NCBI GenBank assembly: GCA_902806565.1 | Contig: CADCXA010000041.1 | Location: forward strand, 496,001-560,000 | DNA length: 64,000 bases | Direction: 5' to 3' | Origin: Hypoxylon rubiginosum | Taxonomy: Eukaryota > Ascomycota > Sordariomycetes > Xylariales > Hypoxylaceae | Shown: positions 12,390 to 23,255 of the stretch, piece by piece | How the letters are laid out: each line of letters starts with the position of its first letter | Numbering within the stretch: position 1 is the first letter of the stretch | Notes under the pieces: generated by a model | Database searches by the model: none | The model's input: only the letters and a program-made list of their open reading frames with translations | What the model was told of the DNA's origin: nothing | Program-made: the position numbers and the translations under genes

Positions 12390-13169
12390 GACGCTACATT
12401 AGGTAGGTAGGCAAATTATTTATTCATTACAAACCATTATATAAAAAAAACACAAATACCAGGGTAATTGTAGATATTGGGTATTGGGAAAAAAAATAGT
12501 GTCACCTGTGGGATTCGAACCTACAAGCAACCACAGTAATAAAAAAAAAAAGGTAACATTCCGCGAGCTAACCAACTAGGCCACTACCTTCCGTAACCAA
12601 CAACGAAGGATGGAGAGTACAGTCACGGCGTTAGCGGCAGCCCGGGACATGTTGAATTACTACTGCATTAAACCATATTATAAGCTTTACTTTAGGTAGG
12701 TAGGTATGCTACGTTTTTTTTTAACCTACCTTAGGTACCTAGGCATTCTTTGGCAATCTACACGTCGTTCATACAGTTTGAGTGTTTAATATTCATCAAA
12801 ATGTAACCTTTATCGATGAAAGAAGTCCATCTCTCTCTTCATATTTAAATAACTTACCAGTATAGCTGGAAGATCAGAAGTTGCTAGATTTGTGTCCCTG
12901 ATTTGTGCCGAGCGGATGCTTAGCGGGGCTCTCGATCCCCCAATCCCCTCACCCCCTTTTTTTCATCACCCGCGTCTTATTAGTCTAGTCAATTCACGTG
13001 GTCTCCTTGACTTCGGGTATAATGCCTAGTGCTATGTCACCGGCTTTTGACCGAACGCGTGGGCGGAGTCAATTGTGAAATAAGGACTTGTACTTCGTAC
13101 ATATTAAGCCAGTTAAGACAACGGCGCGGGATTGAGAACCAGGACAGCCTACGCGATAATAATCTCAAG
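12390..13169. other. Intergenic with tRNA-like relic and TAGG/CCTA repeats
   Basis: Contains the tRNA-like unit at 12500-12596 and short TAGGTAGGTA / CCTACCTTAGGTACC repeats near 12400-12411 and 12693-12745. No protein gene is seen. The promoter of the next aldolase-like gene is presumably in the right third. Confidence 0.5.
12500..12596 (-). pseudogene. Degenerate tRNA-like pol III unit
   Basis: Read on the minus strand, an A-box match (TGGCCTAGTTGG) and a perfect B-box (GGTTCGAATCC) lie at tRNA-like spacing, followed by a T8 run that would end pol III transcription. The D-arm and T-arm resemble a tRNA. The 3' acceptor half (AGGTGAC-A) has no complementary 5' partner, and the T-stem has one mismatch. 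A run of about twelve T lies where the anticodon arm or an intron should be and should stop pol III early. It is most likely a tRNA pseudogene or a tRNA-derived element rather than a working tRNA. The amino acid cannot be assigned. Confidence 0.5.
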
Positions 13170-14154
13170 ATGGCTTCTTTTCCACACAACAACAGAACTT
13201 TCCAAATCCTTAGCGCAGCTTCCAAAGGAGGGTACGCCGTCGGTGCTTATAACTGGTAGGTTGATAAGAGGTGTGCTGAAATATGATAACTAACCGCACG
13301 GCAGTTACAATGACGACGGCGTCATCGCAGTGATCAGAGCGGCAGAACGCTGCAAGTCACCAGCTATCATCCAGATATTTCCCTGGACTATTAAATTTCA
13401 GGGACCACACTTCGTCAAATATGTGGTAGCGGCAGCACATTCCGCCAGTGTGCCCGTAGCTGTACATCTTGATCATTGTATTGAGCCGGAAGACGTCAAG
13501 ACCGCGCTTGACCTCCCTTTCGACTCGATCATGGTCGATGCGTCGACTCTTGAGCCGGAGGAAAATATCAGGAATTGCCGAGAAATCGTGCAGATCGCCA
13601 ATGCAAAGGGCATCGCGATCGAAGCCGAGATGGGCCGCATCGAGGGTGGCGAGGACGGTTTGCCCGCCGTCGGCATGGAAACCATCTTGACCCAGCCCGA
13701 CTTGGCGAAATCATTCGTGCAGGAGACCGGCGTTCAGTTCTTAGCACCAGCTTTTGGAAACATACACGGAAGATACGGGCCCGGTGGTCCAGAAGCATCG
13801 TGGAGATTACCTCTGTAAGTCGCCTGGAGAACGATCATGTTAGTTGTCGTGGCCATTATATCTGTATTGACCATACATTGCAGGTTAATGGATGTCCATC
13901 GGGCAATCCCGCACATACCACTCGTTCTCCATGGTACGCACGGGGTGTCAGACGAGCTATTCCGAGAGACCAGGAAATACGGGATGGTAAAAATCAACTT
14001 GAACCGAACCGTCCGAGATGAGTACACAGACTTCGTAGCTCAGAATGCTGGCAAACTGGAATTAACGGTACTCAAAGCACAAAGTGTCGAGGTTTACGCC
14101 AAGTCAATTGAACGCATTATGAGAGATGTTCTAGAGTCAGCCGGGAGGGCGTAA
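13170..14154 (+). CDS. Class II fructose-bisphosphate aldolase-like protein
   Basis: Three exons (13170-13255, 13305-13814, 13884-14154) with introns of 49 and 69 nt give 288 residues. The join G-A-Y-N-C-Y-N-D-D-G across intron 1 supports the start and splice. Class II ketose-bisphosphate aldolase features include V-H-L-D-H-C (zinc His and catalytic Asp region), A-F-G-N-I-H-G (zinc His) and V-L-H-G-T-H-G (zinc His and phosphate loop). Relatives split fructose- or tagatose-bisphosphate into dihydroxyacetone phosphate and an aldehyde using zinc. The short length and the second gene of this kind that moulds often carry suggest an accessory sugar-phosphate aldolase rather than the housekeeping enzyme. 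It is probably cytosolic. It lies just right of the RraA-like gene and just left of the biosynthetic group, with no direct evidence that it belongs to either. Confidence 0.88.
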
Positions 14155-14496
14155 CTCAATTCGCTAGATATTTGCAGCTAGGCCCTGTTTGTGACCAGGC
14201 AGTGCTATCAATTAGCAGTAGGTGCGGTAAAATGCCGATATTGTTAGGCGCCAATGGTAACATTAGGTGACCTAAATGCGCTGTAACGCGCTATAAGCTA
14301 CGTACTACAGGCAGCTTAAGAGAATCCAAACAGGGGGTCCGCCTACTACCGCACAACCTCGAAGATAGTAGTGGTGGCTGAATTCCAATATTTCGACTTC
14401 TTAAAAAGAATCCTGCTCTGAGACATATCAACAAGAAATATGTAGGTGACTACCACCGATATTGCTACACGTTGTTGTCACTTGCATATGGCTCAT
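14155..14496. other. Intergenic between convergent genes, possible small MITE
   Basis: Two genes converge on this 342 bp gap. It holds a candidate inverted-repeat element at about 14181-14340, with GGCCCTGTTTG on one side and CAAACAGGGGGTCC on the other. The central part has small palindromes around GCGCTGTAACGCGC. No target duplication was found. Confidence 0.35.
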
Positions 14497-17400
14497 CTAT
14501 TGTGGCGAGTTCAACTTCAACTCTTTCCATGATTCCAGTTGTGTCCAGTACCTTAAGAATTTCCCAATCAGCTCATCGGAAATCCGCACGCCACTTCTCA
14601 AGATACTCGAGCACCGCCTGGAATTCGTCAAGTCCATCTCAAGATTGTTGTCTTGGGCTTCTGAGTCCACCTTAGGCTGGTACTTGCGCTTAAACCACTC
14701 CAAGAGACGGTATGCCGGGTTGTCTTCGACCGGCAAGTTCAGCTTCTCCAAAAGGCACAACCAGTCGGTGGCAGGGACGGCCTCGAAGAGCATACCGTGT
14801 CTTCGCAGCGCCGGGAGAAACTCGGAACTCCACTGCACGGGAGTGGCGTTCGACACGTGGAACACGCTCGCAGATCCCTCCGACTTCCCCTCCGACTTCT
14901 GGAGCGCAAGCTCGACTATTGAAGCGGCAGCGAGATCTACCGGCAACCAAAAATGAGTGTCAAGGGGGCCCTCGGTTATTGGAAGTGTGCCGGTAGTTAT
15001 AGCGCTCTGCACCATGATGGGAATCGTCTCGGTCGGATTCCACATGCCGTAACGAGTATCGCCGGCCACCTGGCCAATTCGTAAGATCTTGACGGGAAGT
15101 TTGACGCCAAGACTTTGAGCATACTGAGCAGCCATGTCACAGATTTTCTCCGCTACCCATTTCGACTGCCCGTAGCCCATGTCACTTGCGGCTTCCCAAT
15201 CGTAAAGCACTTCTCTGAGCGGGGATTCTCTCCCACGAAGCACGGAGGCAACGCTAGAGAGCAAGCAGAATGTCGGCGTAGGAGACCACGGCGAGTGCAT
15301 TGCGAGATCGAGGAGGTGCGCGACTGAAGAAATGTACGGCTCTTCATATGATCTTAAGGACATGTTGAAGTTGACTGCCCAAGCACCGTGTATAATCGTC
15401 GTTACTGACGTGCGGAGGACTTCGTATAGCTCGTCGTCGAGACCCAGACGATGCTGCCCGAGCGCGGTCGCGAGAGGGACGATCTTTGACATTTGCGACT
15501 CATCTAGACCATCAAGTCGTGCAGCAGCAATGGCCTGAATGATGCGCGCCTTTGCTGCGGTGTCTTGTTCGGCCCGGACCAGACAATACAGCTTTTCTAT
15601 ATGAGGTTGGCGGGCAAGTGAGTGCAGGATGTGGCAGCCGATCGTGCCAGTCGCGCCCGTCAGAAGCTAGAACGCGAGGCTTTAGTGACGATACATGAGA
15701 AGAAGTGTACCCCTTATACGCTACTTACAACAATTTCTCCTGGAGGAATTGCGACAGCTCCTGGTTCAATCTTAGAAAAACGGGTGTACTTCTGCACTAG
15801 GCTTTCTGCGAAAAGCTTCATCGTCTCGAAGCTATGCAAAGATTGTCGGCCATTTCGGACGTCTACTATGTGCTGGGTGAGACGGTCGACAGTCGGGAAA
15901 TCGAATACCACATTTGCAGCTAACGAGTGACCACCAAGGTCAACCCTCCTCAGCAGCCGTGACCTGGCGTGAGATGCTTGCAAGGAGTCCATACCTAGGG
16001 AAAAGAAGTCGGAGTCGTCGGCTAACTTGCTGTCTTCAATTAACAAGGTCAACTTCATAGTCTCTCGAACAATCTCTCCCACATCCCCGTCCGTAACTGG
16101 AGCCTGAACTTCATTTCCCAATTCTCTCTCAGCATAGAACCATTCGATGTCTCTTCCGCATAGCTCTAGTAACCTCGAACGAATCCAAGTGGACTTTGCG
16201 GTCATGGGCACCTCAAAACCGACATCCTTGATAATGACAGAATCAGGAGACACTCGCGCATACGCGGGCACTTTAGCGTTTCCCAGTTCTAGACTAGGCT
16301 CGATACTCTCGAGAAGCTCCTCTCTGGAAAGCCCGGCGGCACTGTCAGATGGAAAAACCAACATGCCAAGCGAGTCATAGCCAGAGCCGAACACCACGGC
16401 GGTATGCACATTGACGTTGGCGGATAGAGCCTGCTCTAATGGGGTCGGATCCGCCTTCTCGCCATTGACTAAAACGATAATGTCATCGGCTCTGCCCGCG
16501 AATTTCCATTTCCCGGGGTTGCTTGGGTGACGTTCAAAGAGATCGTTGGTACCGTACGAGCCGTCCTTGCGATTCGAGAGCATCTTAGTGGGGAGGCCTG
16601 GCAGGATGACCAGCTGACAGAAATTCTCTCTGTCTTCGAGGGGCTCGAATCTCATGAATGACTCGGCGTGCGGTAACGGGGAATACCAACACCATTCTCT
16701 GCCTGTGCCGGGCCGCATCAGGCCACCACTCTCGGTCTGGCCGTAGATGGTGCTGATCGTTACGCCCCTGTCCACCAACTCGTCGCCCAGCTCTGGAGGC
16801 ACCGCAGAGCCGGCCGTAATGACCGAGTCCAGCTGCGCCAAGCGGGCGGGGCCTCTTTCGACTTCGGCGCAGAACTTCAGGACGTGGGGCACGGCGACCA
16901 GAGTCATGGAATTCGTCACGTCGAGGGCCTCGAGTACGTTAGTCGCGGTGACGGGCCGCTCGGCGCTTATCACGCTCAGTTTGCGGCCGCTTACTAGCAT
17001 GCGAAAGAGTAGGCCAATACCGAAACTGTGGAAAACGGGCAGTGTAGTCAAAGTATCGTGCTCGGGCCTTCGCCGGACCATCTCTGCGTTCTGAAGAAGC
17101 CACTCGCCAGAGTTCATAGGTACCGGCTTGGGCAAGCCTGTGGTGCCACTGCTGTGAATGATAAGCTGGGGCGATTCCGAGGGGTCTTTAAGCTCGAGGG
17201 CAGGTAGATGGAGATCGAGAGGCCCCTGAGCAATCTCTTCAAGCCTCTGCAGATCTACCATCGGAATGATGTCTAGCTCGAGACCCTCGGAATTCTTCAC
17301 CCGCCTCATGGCTTCTGCCGAGACGCCGGACACCAGTACTGTCTTGCATTGTGTCTGCCGCAACAAGTGTGCGAATCCTTGGTCTGCCAACCGTGGCGAC

Positions 17401-17708
17401 ATGAGCAACGTCCTCCATCCCAGCCGTTGGAGAGCGAAGAAGTAGAGGTGATACACCAAGTTCGAGACGCCGACAACGGTTACGACAGGTCTCTCGCCCG
17501 GACTCGTATCATTCATAGGAACCCTAAGCCATTCTGGGAGCACGGCGATGACGGCTCTTGTCAGCTTCTCCAAATCCGTCGCAGTGAATTCCTTGAAGTC
17601 AAGCGTGTGAGAAGGGTATGAGATCAGCACCCTGTCAGGAATCTGCGCCGCCAGGCTGCGGAACACATTATCCAGAGACAGTTCTCTCAACAGAATTTGG
17701 GGTGCCAT
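14497..17708 (-). CDS. NRPS-like A-T-R enzyme (carboxylic acid reductase type)
   Basis: Two exons, 17708-15729 and 15666-14497, with a 62 nt phase-0 intron (GTAAGT...CTAG), give 1049 residues. Adenylation domain, about 1-510: S-S-G-T-T-G-L-P-K-P at 186-195, Y-G-Q-T-E-S-G at 322-328, K505 as the likely A10 lysine. Carrier domain with F-F-S-L-G-M-D-S-L, pantetheine site Ser575. Reductase domain from 661: T-G-A-T-G-T-I-G for NADPH and Y825-x3-K829. There is no condensation domain. The A4 region reads V-F-H-S-F-G instead of F-D-x-S, so the Asp that binds an alpha-amino group is absent; this fits aryl or cinnamic acids. Known relatives load an acid and reduce it to aldehyde or alcohol. It faces the methyltransferase gene across a 438 bp promoter region and lies in the ammonia-lyase cluster. 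The substrate is inferred. Confidence 0.92.
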
Positions 17709-18146
17709 TTTATCCAGTTGATAGCTATATCTTACGCTGAAGCCATCCGTAATGGTGCACGATGATGCAGATATATATACCTACCTACATAGGTACCTTA
17801 TATCAGGTACCCAGGTACCTTGGGACGCATGAGGTACATGTATGCAACACCCAGTGTGCAAATCCCCACTCACACAGGGAAACGGAATGGAGCGTAGGAT
17901 TCTGGCATGCGTGCACCGGTATGTATGCGGCATCAGACGTGTACATATGGTAGGCAGAGATCATGCAGACGGCATTAGAAATAACAGACTGGCCATGCCT
18001 ATTCCCTATTCCAGGAGGTGGTTTCCCCCCTTACCCGTCCTTTTATGGTTTTCCTAGTTGAGATTTATCGCCTTGAGACTAACACTTACCTACTTCGATC
18101 GATTAAAAAGTGACCAGGATTCAACACTCATACATCGCATCCCATC
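17709..18146. promoter_or_regulatory. Shared divergent promoter region of reductase and methyltransferase genes
   Basis: The 438 bp between two divergently transcribed cluster genes suggests common control. A TATATATA-type element lies near 17770, about 60 bp upstream of the reductase start. Next to it is a run of CCTACCTA / GGTACC palindromic repeats (17778-17822). A pyrimidine tract near 18027-18045 lies upstream of the methyltransferase. No clear CGG-N-CCG palindrome for a Zn2Cys6 factor was found by eye. Confidence 0.5.
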
Positions 18147-19605
18147 ATGTCTAACCAACTAGTCAGCTCTAAGAATGGCACTACTCTTATTTCCCTGGCC
18201 GAGAACATTCATACGCAAACTGAAAGCATCATTGCGTACCTACGGGCCAATAACTTATCTGAGCCGACATTCGATATTGACTCAAGCCCGCCTCCCACGA
18301 CGCCAGCATACCTGGCTCTTCAAAGTAGTCTGACAGGCTCCCTCGAAGATCTTCAACGCCTGGTAGAAGGCCCGACGGCGTTTCTACGATCTGTCTGTGT
18401 CTTGGGCTTCGAGTTGGCCGCCTTCCAGATCGCGCTCGATTTCGACTTCTTTACTATTGTGCAACCTGGACATGAAATATCCGTCGATGAACTGGCCGAA
18501 AAGGCCGGCCTAGATGTCGACCGCACAAAACGTACCATGCGCATGCTGATCACGCATAGATTCTTTCAGGAGAACAGGCCCGGATGGATCTCCCACAGTT
18601 CCAGCTCGATCGTCTTATTCGATGACCTCGAAATACGATCTGCCCTTCTCTACTGGTGAGTCAAACATGGTGGCCCAGTCCAGCTGTTGACTCGTTTCTG
18701 ACTTATGTGCAGCCTAGATGAAATGCTCAAGGCAGCCGCGGATTGCAACGTTAGCCTAAAAGCAGCACCGCATGAGTCTGATAGCGAGCATTGTCCGTTC
18801 AAAACACGACATGGTCACTCAATCTTCAACTATTACACCCACCACCCTAAACAAGCAGCGCGTTTTTCTCAAGCAATGGCTGGCATAACAAGAAGTATGT
18901 TCATAAAATTATGTACCTATCGACTTGAGGATACGTGGTACTGACTCGGGAGCCTGCAGTGGGTCGCGAGGTAGGTCAGCTGAGGGATTGTTTCCCCTGG
19001 AACGACCTCGACGGCACGGTCGTCGATGTAGGAGGTGGGAGCGGCCATGTCTCGATGATGCTCGCCGGGGTAAGTGCACCTATTGCAAATTATATAGATT
19101 GAATACCTCTGACGATAATGCATGCAAGCTGTTCCCTCGACTCCGCTTCGTTGTCCAGGATGGGTCGGCTGCGATGCTCGCGGAGGGCCGGAAGCTGTTA
19201 ACTGACGACACTCGAGACCGCATCTCTTTTTCACAGCAGAACTTCTTCCAGCCCCAGACGTACAGAAACGCGGCCGCCTTCCTCCTACGGCAGTGCACGC
19301 ACGATTGGTGCGACAGCGACGTCGTCACCATGTTCAAGTGCATCGTACCTGGGCTCGAAGGCTCTGCTCCAAATACCCCGTTGCTGATCAATGATATCGT
19401 TCTGCCCGAGCCGGGGACTTGGGCTCGGCACGCCGAGCGCGCTGTGCGAGACCTCGACATGATCATGCTCGTAGGGTTTGGTTCGAAAGAGCGTACTACG
19501 GCCGAGTTCGAGGCTTTGTTGAAGGCGGCGGATTCCAGATACGTGATTTCTAATGTCCACGCTACCGGACCTATGGGTCTCCTAGAGGTCTATCTAGAAC
19601 GATGA
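18147..19605 (+). CDS. SAM-dependent O-methyltransferase (COMT-like)
   Basis: Four exons (18147-18655, 18713-18894, 18960-19069, 19129-19605) with introns of 57, 65 and 59 nt, all phase-consistent, give 425 residues. The N-terminal half is the helical and winged-helix dimerisation region of class I plant/fungal O-methyltransferases. The SAM motif V-V-D-V-G-G-G-S-G-H is near residue 255. The catalytic-base region reads L-R-Q-C-T-H-D-W-C-D, with the expected His. The C-terminus ends G-L-L-E-V-Y-L-E-R as usual. Length is normal. Family members methylate phenolic hydroxyls of polyketides, flavonoids and phenylpropanoids. Next to an ammonia-lyase and an acid reductase, a hydroxycinnamic acid, aldehyde or alcohol is a reasonable substrate, but this is inference. 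It is transcribed divergently from the reductase and convergently with the ammonia-lyase. Confidence 0.92.
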
Positions 19606-19681
19606 TTGCCAAAATTGGGGGTAAGCGAGGTCTAGGATGGCACAATCCTTAGTTTCACATGACCGTTCAGACTGGTTTTCA

Positions 19682-19709
19682 GGGGGGGGGGGGGGGGGGG
19701 GGGGGGGGG
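19682..19709. repeat. Homopolymer of 28 G
   Basis: An uninterrupted run of 28 G follows the methyltransferase stop by about 75 bp. It is followed by an A/T-rich stretch up to about 19870 in the gap between the convergent methyltransferase and ammonia-lyase genes. It could form a G-quadruplex. The true length may differ because such runs are poorly sequenced. Confidence 0.9.
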
Positions 19710-19889
19710 CGTTATTAATGTAAATCTGATATAAAACACAATTCGCAAATTGTAATTGCTGATTCTAAGATAAAAATAAACATAACGTAGTAATTAAAAC
19801 TAGTATAAATAAACTTACCTTGTATTAAATAGTGAAATGTTTTTAATTTTTTAAGATCCTCCTTTTCTTATTTCCTCCGGATTCTCTTA

Positions 19890-22116
19890 TTAATATCCCA
19901 TCGTAGGGGGGCTCTTGATCCTCGCTTCTTCTAGACACTCCATAACCACTCCATAGAGCTTTCCCGACCGAATGGCCTCATGAACGGCTGTGAGATACGT
20001 TCCCAGACTCGGCGCCACTCCTACATGAGCGTCCCGCTCGCCAATTGCCCCGTGCAATCCAGACTCAGGAACATTATCTACGCCCCGTAGCAACTCTTCC
20101 CCAATGAACGGGCAAAGAGTTTCCCGCACAAACTGGTACATCTTCTGGCCTGCTACACCTAAGTATTCCTTCGCATGTAGCCCTCTGCCATCGCCGATCA
20201 AAGCCCGAGTCTTCTCGTACGTTGCAGAGGCGATACTCAACATCTCTTCCTGAAATTGACCAACGGTCACGAGCGTGTCAGCCAAGCTGCCTCGGGCAAA
20301 GCTCTTGATAAGCTCGCCCTCGAGCTCGTGCATCGACTTTTCGAGACGCGGCTTCAGGTCCATGTTCGTGTGTGTTTCCCAGCTGTGCTGAAAACGTTCC
20401 CATAGGGCCGCTGCACCTTGGTCATCGGGGCACGCAGTATGCTCGCAGACCCTGGCGGAGAACTGGGGAGCGAGGGTCTTCCGGAACTCGCGCTCCAGGG
20501 CCCTCAGATCGAGAGCCTGGCAGATTATGACGAGGTGCGCGGCCGCAAGCTGGGTAAATACTTCGACGGATTCTAGGGTGTACCGCGTCGAGACCAGCGC
20601 CAGCGAGTTCAGCGCCTGGTTTCCCATCTCGGCCGTCTGCACGTGGGTCCCGACCGGGTTGGCGAGGAATCCCAGCTCGCTCGTCAGGGCCGCCGTCATG
20701 ACGTCGATTCCTTTGAACAGGTAGCTGCCGGAAGGGTCATCGGACGCCAGATTGGGCGGGAGACCGCGGCTGGTGGCGGGGTTTATGAGCTCGGTGCATT
20801 GCGTAAACAGCATTCGCCCCAGGGACTGCAGTCCCTGGCGGAGCTTCTCGACGGCAGATGTCACTGCCTTGGCCTGGAAGTTTCCGCCGCTGAGGACGCG
20901 GTTGCCAGCCACGTCTACCAGCGGGTTGTCTGTTGCGGAGTTTATTTCGGTAGAGAGTTGTTGGTGTGCCAGTGAGAAGTCTTCAATTACAGGGCCGATC
21001 CATTGGCTAGCTGTGCGGATGGAGTATCTGATTATCATATCAACAAGTCTGTATCAGCGCATTCAATTAAGGGATGCCTCACCTGTCCTGGTATAGTTCG
21101 CCAGCACTGGACTTGAGCGGGTTGTTCTTGGCCGTCTTTAATCTAGAATTGCCGAGGAAGGCATATATGTTTCTAGCAGAGTCGGCCTGGCCTGGGTGCG
21201 GCCGAACTTGGGCTGTAAATGGATCGAAGCTCTCGTCGGTACCGAGGAGCGCCTCGACGCTCATAGCCGTCAGCACTTGTGACAAGGCTGCCAAGCATAG
21301 GCACTCGTGCAAAGCAAGAGAGGCTATACCGGCCGAGACCGCAGTGCCGTTCACGATTGCTAGTCCCTCCTTGGCCTGGATCTCGATGGGGGTAATGCCG
21401 GCGTCGGCGAGGGCAGCATCGGCCCTGACAACCTTCCTCTTCCCTCCGGTGTGAGGACCGGCGAATACGGTTGCAGATCGCTTCCCCTGCATGACAGCTC
21501 CAATGTAGCTCAGGGGGCTCAAGTCTCCCGATGCGGAGATACTACCACGCACTGGGATGCGTGGTACGATGTCGTGATTCAATAGGTCCACCAGAGACTC
21601 GGCAACCCCTACCGTTATCCCTGAAGCCCCGCGGGCCAATGAGTTCAAGCGAACTACCATCGCAGCCCTAGCCCAGGACTCTGGCATGGTCGTGGCCCCC
21701 ACGGGTTCATTGAGTGGGAGCAAGGGTTTGGAAGAATGGTAGCCATTACTGCGGGTCTGGACAGATCCATTGGATTGGTTGGTAGCCGAGGAGGGTTGAT
21801 CTTCAGCTAAGATCCCGAACATGAGATGAGAAAAAAGGCTCTGCTGCAAGTCGCGATATGCAGCCGTCCTTGTATCGGCACTGCCACCGAACCCAGTGTT
21901 TGTTCCGTAAATCACTTCTCGCTTGGCCAATTTATCACGGACGACTGTACTGCCCCGTGAGATGGTCTCCGCAGCTTCAGTTGACAGTGAAGCTGGAAGG
22001 ATATGTCTCGCGACAAGGACGACATCAGCAATTGTTAATGAGTGGCCATCGACAGTGGTCCGCGGAGTATTGAGACCATGCCAGTGTCCCAGTACAAGGT
22101 CTGTGAAAGTAGCCAT
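19890..22116 (-). CDS. Aromatic amino acid ammonia-lyase (PAL/TAL type)
   Basis: Two exons, 22116-21083 and 21027-19890, with a 55 nt intron (GTGAGG...ATCAG), give 723 residues, normal for fungal PAL. The A-S-G triad that cyclises into the MIO cofactor is at 195-197 in G-S-I-S-A-S-G-D-L-S. The catalytic Tyr70 lies in Y-G-T-N-T-G-F-G-G-S-A-D. The join Q-D-R-Y-S-I-R-T-A-S-Q-W across the intron is the conserved PAL sequence. N-S-A-T-D-N-P-L follows. The selectivity pair is His97-Leu98, as in grass enzymes that accept both Phe and Tyr; yeast PAL has His-Gln and dicot PAL Phe-Leu. Reaction: Phe or Tyr to trans-cinnamate or p-coumarate plus ammonia. An aminomutase or histidine lyase is less likely given length and motifs. 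It probably supplies the acid to the neighbouring A-T-R enzyme. Confidence 0.95.
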
Positions 22117-23255
22117 GATTCTTGTTGAAATTATGCGTCAGGAAAGACTTGAAAAGAGGGTCTATCGGTTTAGTGGTAAGAAATGTTGCACTAGCATCTG
22201 AGACATCCTAATAACGTTGTTGACAGCTTTATTAATACTCCGCCACGCTATCAATGAGGATTCCCGATAGCTGTTGAAGTTACAGTATACGTTTGAGGGC
22301 GTCAACAACGTCGGCTTCGAGGAACGACCTCATTACCCCTTATCGGCTATGTGGACACAGTATCAGACACGATCATACAGAATCTGCCTGCATAGCCCTT
22401 GATGCCTCCCAAACTCGTACACTGCTGCTTTAATAGGGGATGCTTACATGGCACTTGCCATGATATATTATCTTGGAGATAGTAGTAGTCGGTGGAACTC
22501 GAATCTCAATCCTTTGGCCCATATCGTCACAGTTCCTACCCAAGCCAGACTCGCCTACGCCTCCTTCCTGCTTGCTGGATAACTTGTCTCCTCGGCAGAG
22601 CTTTTGTCATAAGTCAGTTAGTGTTCAGGCTGATTGCTGCATATATAAGAGATATATGAGGTTGCCGACGTGGTCGGCGACTGGATGGCTTCAGCTACAT
22701 AGGATTCTTTGGTGTTGAAAGTGACAGGTCGTCAAGCCAATGCATATGCATAATGTATGGAGACATAGGTAGGCTGTAGGCTTATCAGTACGTACCGGGC
22801 TGCAAGTAAGACCGGTCCAGCTTACTGCATCTCGAGAGATTAGAGGATTCCGGGCCTTTTGAATCAAAGAGAATTGTTAGTTGAATGCACTTATTCAAGT
22901 TCTATAGTAGTACCAAACTAGCCCTTGTCACACTCTCTAGGTAGCGAGCCCTCAATATCTGTTAAACTGAGTATCTGAGCTAGTTGGCATAATCGAAGCG
23001 TCAATTATTAGCACGAGGTAGTGGACTCCAGACTAGAAGAAAGATGTTTGGCCATTTCATAACAGAAGAAGACGATGGATCTCGACCGATAGTCTTATCC
23101 AACACGTGACCCTACGAAAGGCAGACATACGATACAAGAATGTTAACATTCGGGTGAGAAACAAGTATAATATATACCTAACTAGATGTTTCATTTCAAA
23201 GCGTGACGCGTGGCTATGACGGAATTCTGTAAAAATGGGATGGATGATGACAGTC
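22117..23255. other. Intergenic, promoter of the ammonia-lyase gene
   Basis: About 1.1 kb between two minus-strand genes. The proximal part near 22224-22240 has TTTATTAATAC, a possible TATA-like element. No gene, repeat or recognised operator was found. Confidence 0.45.
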
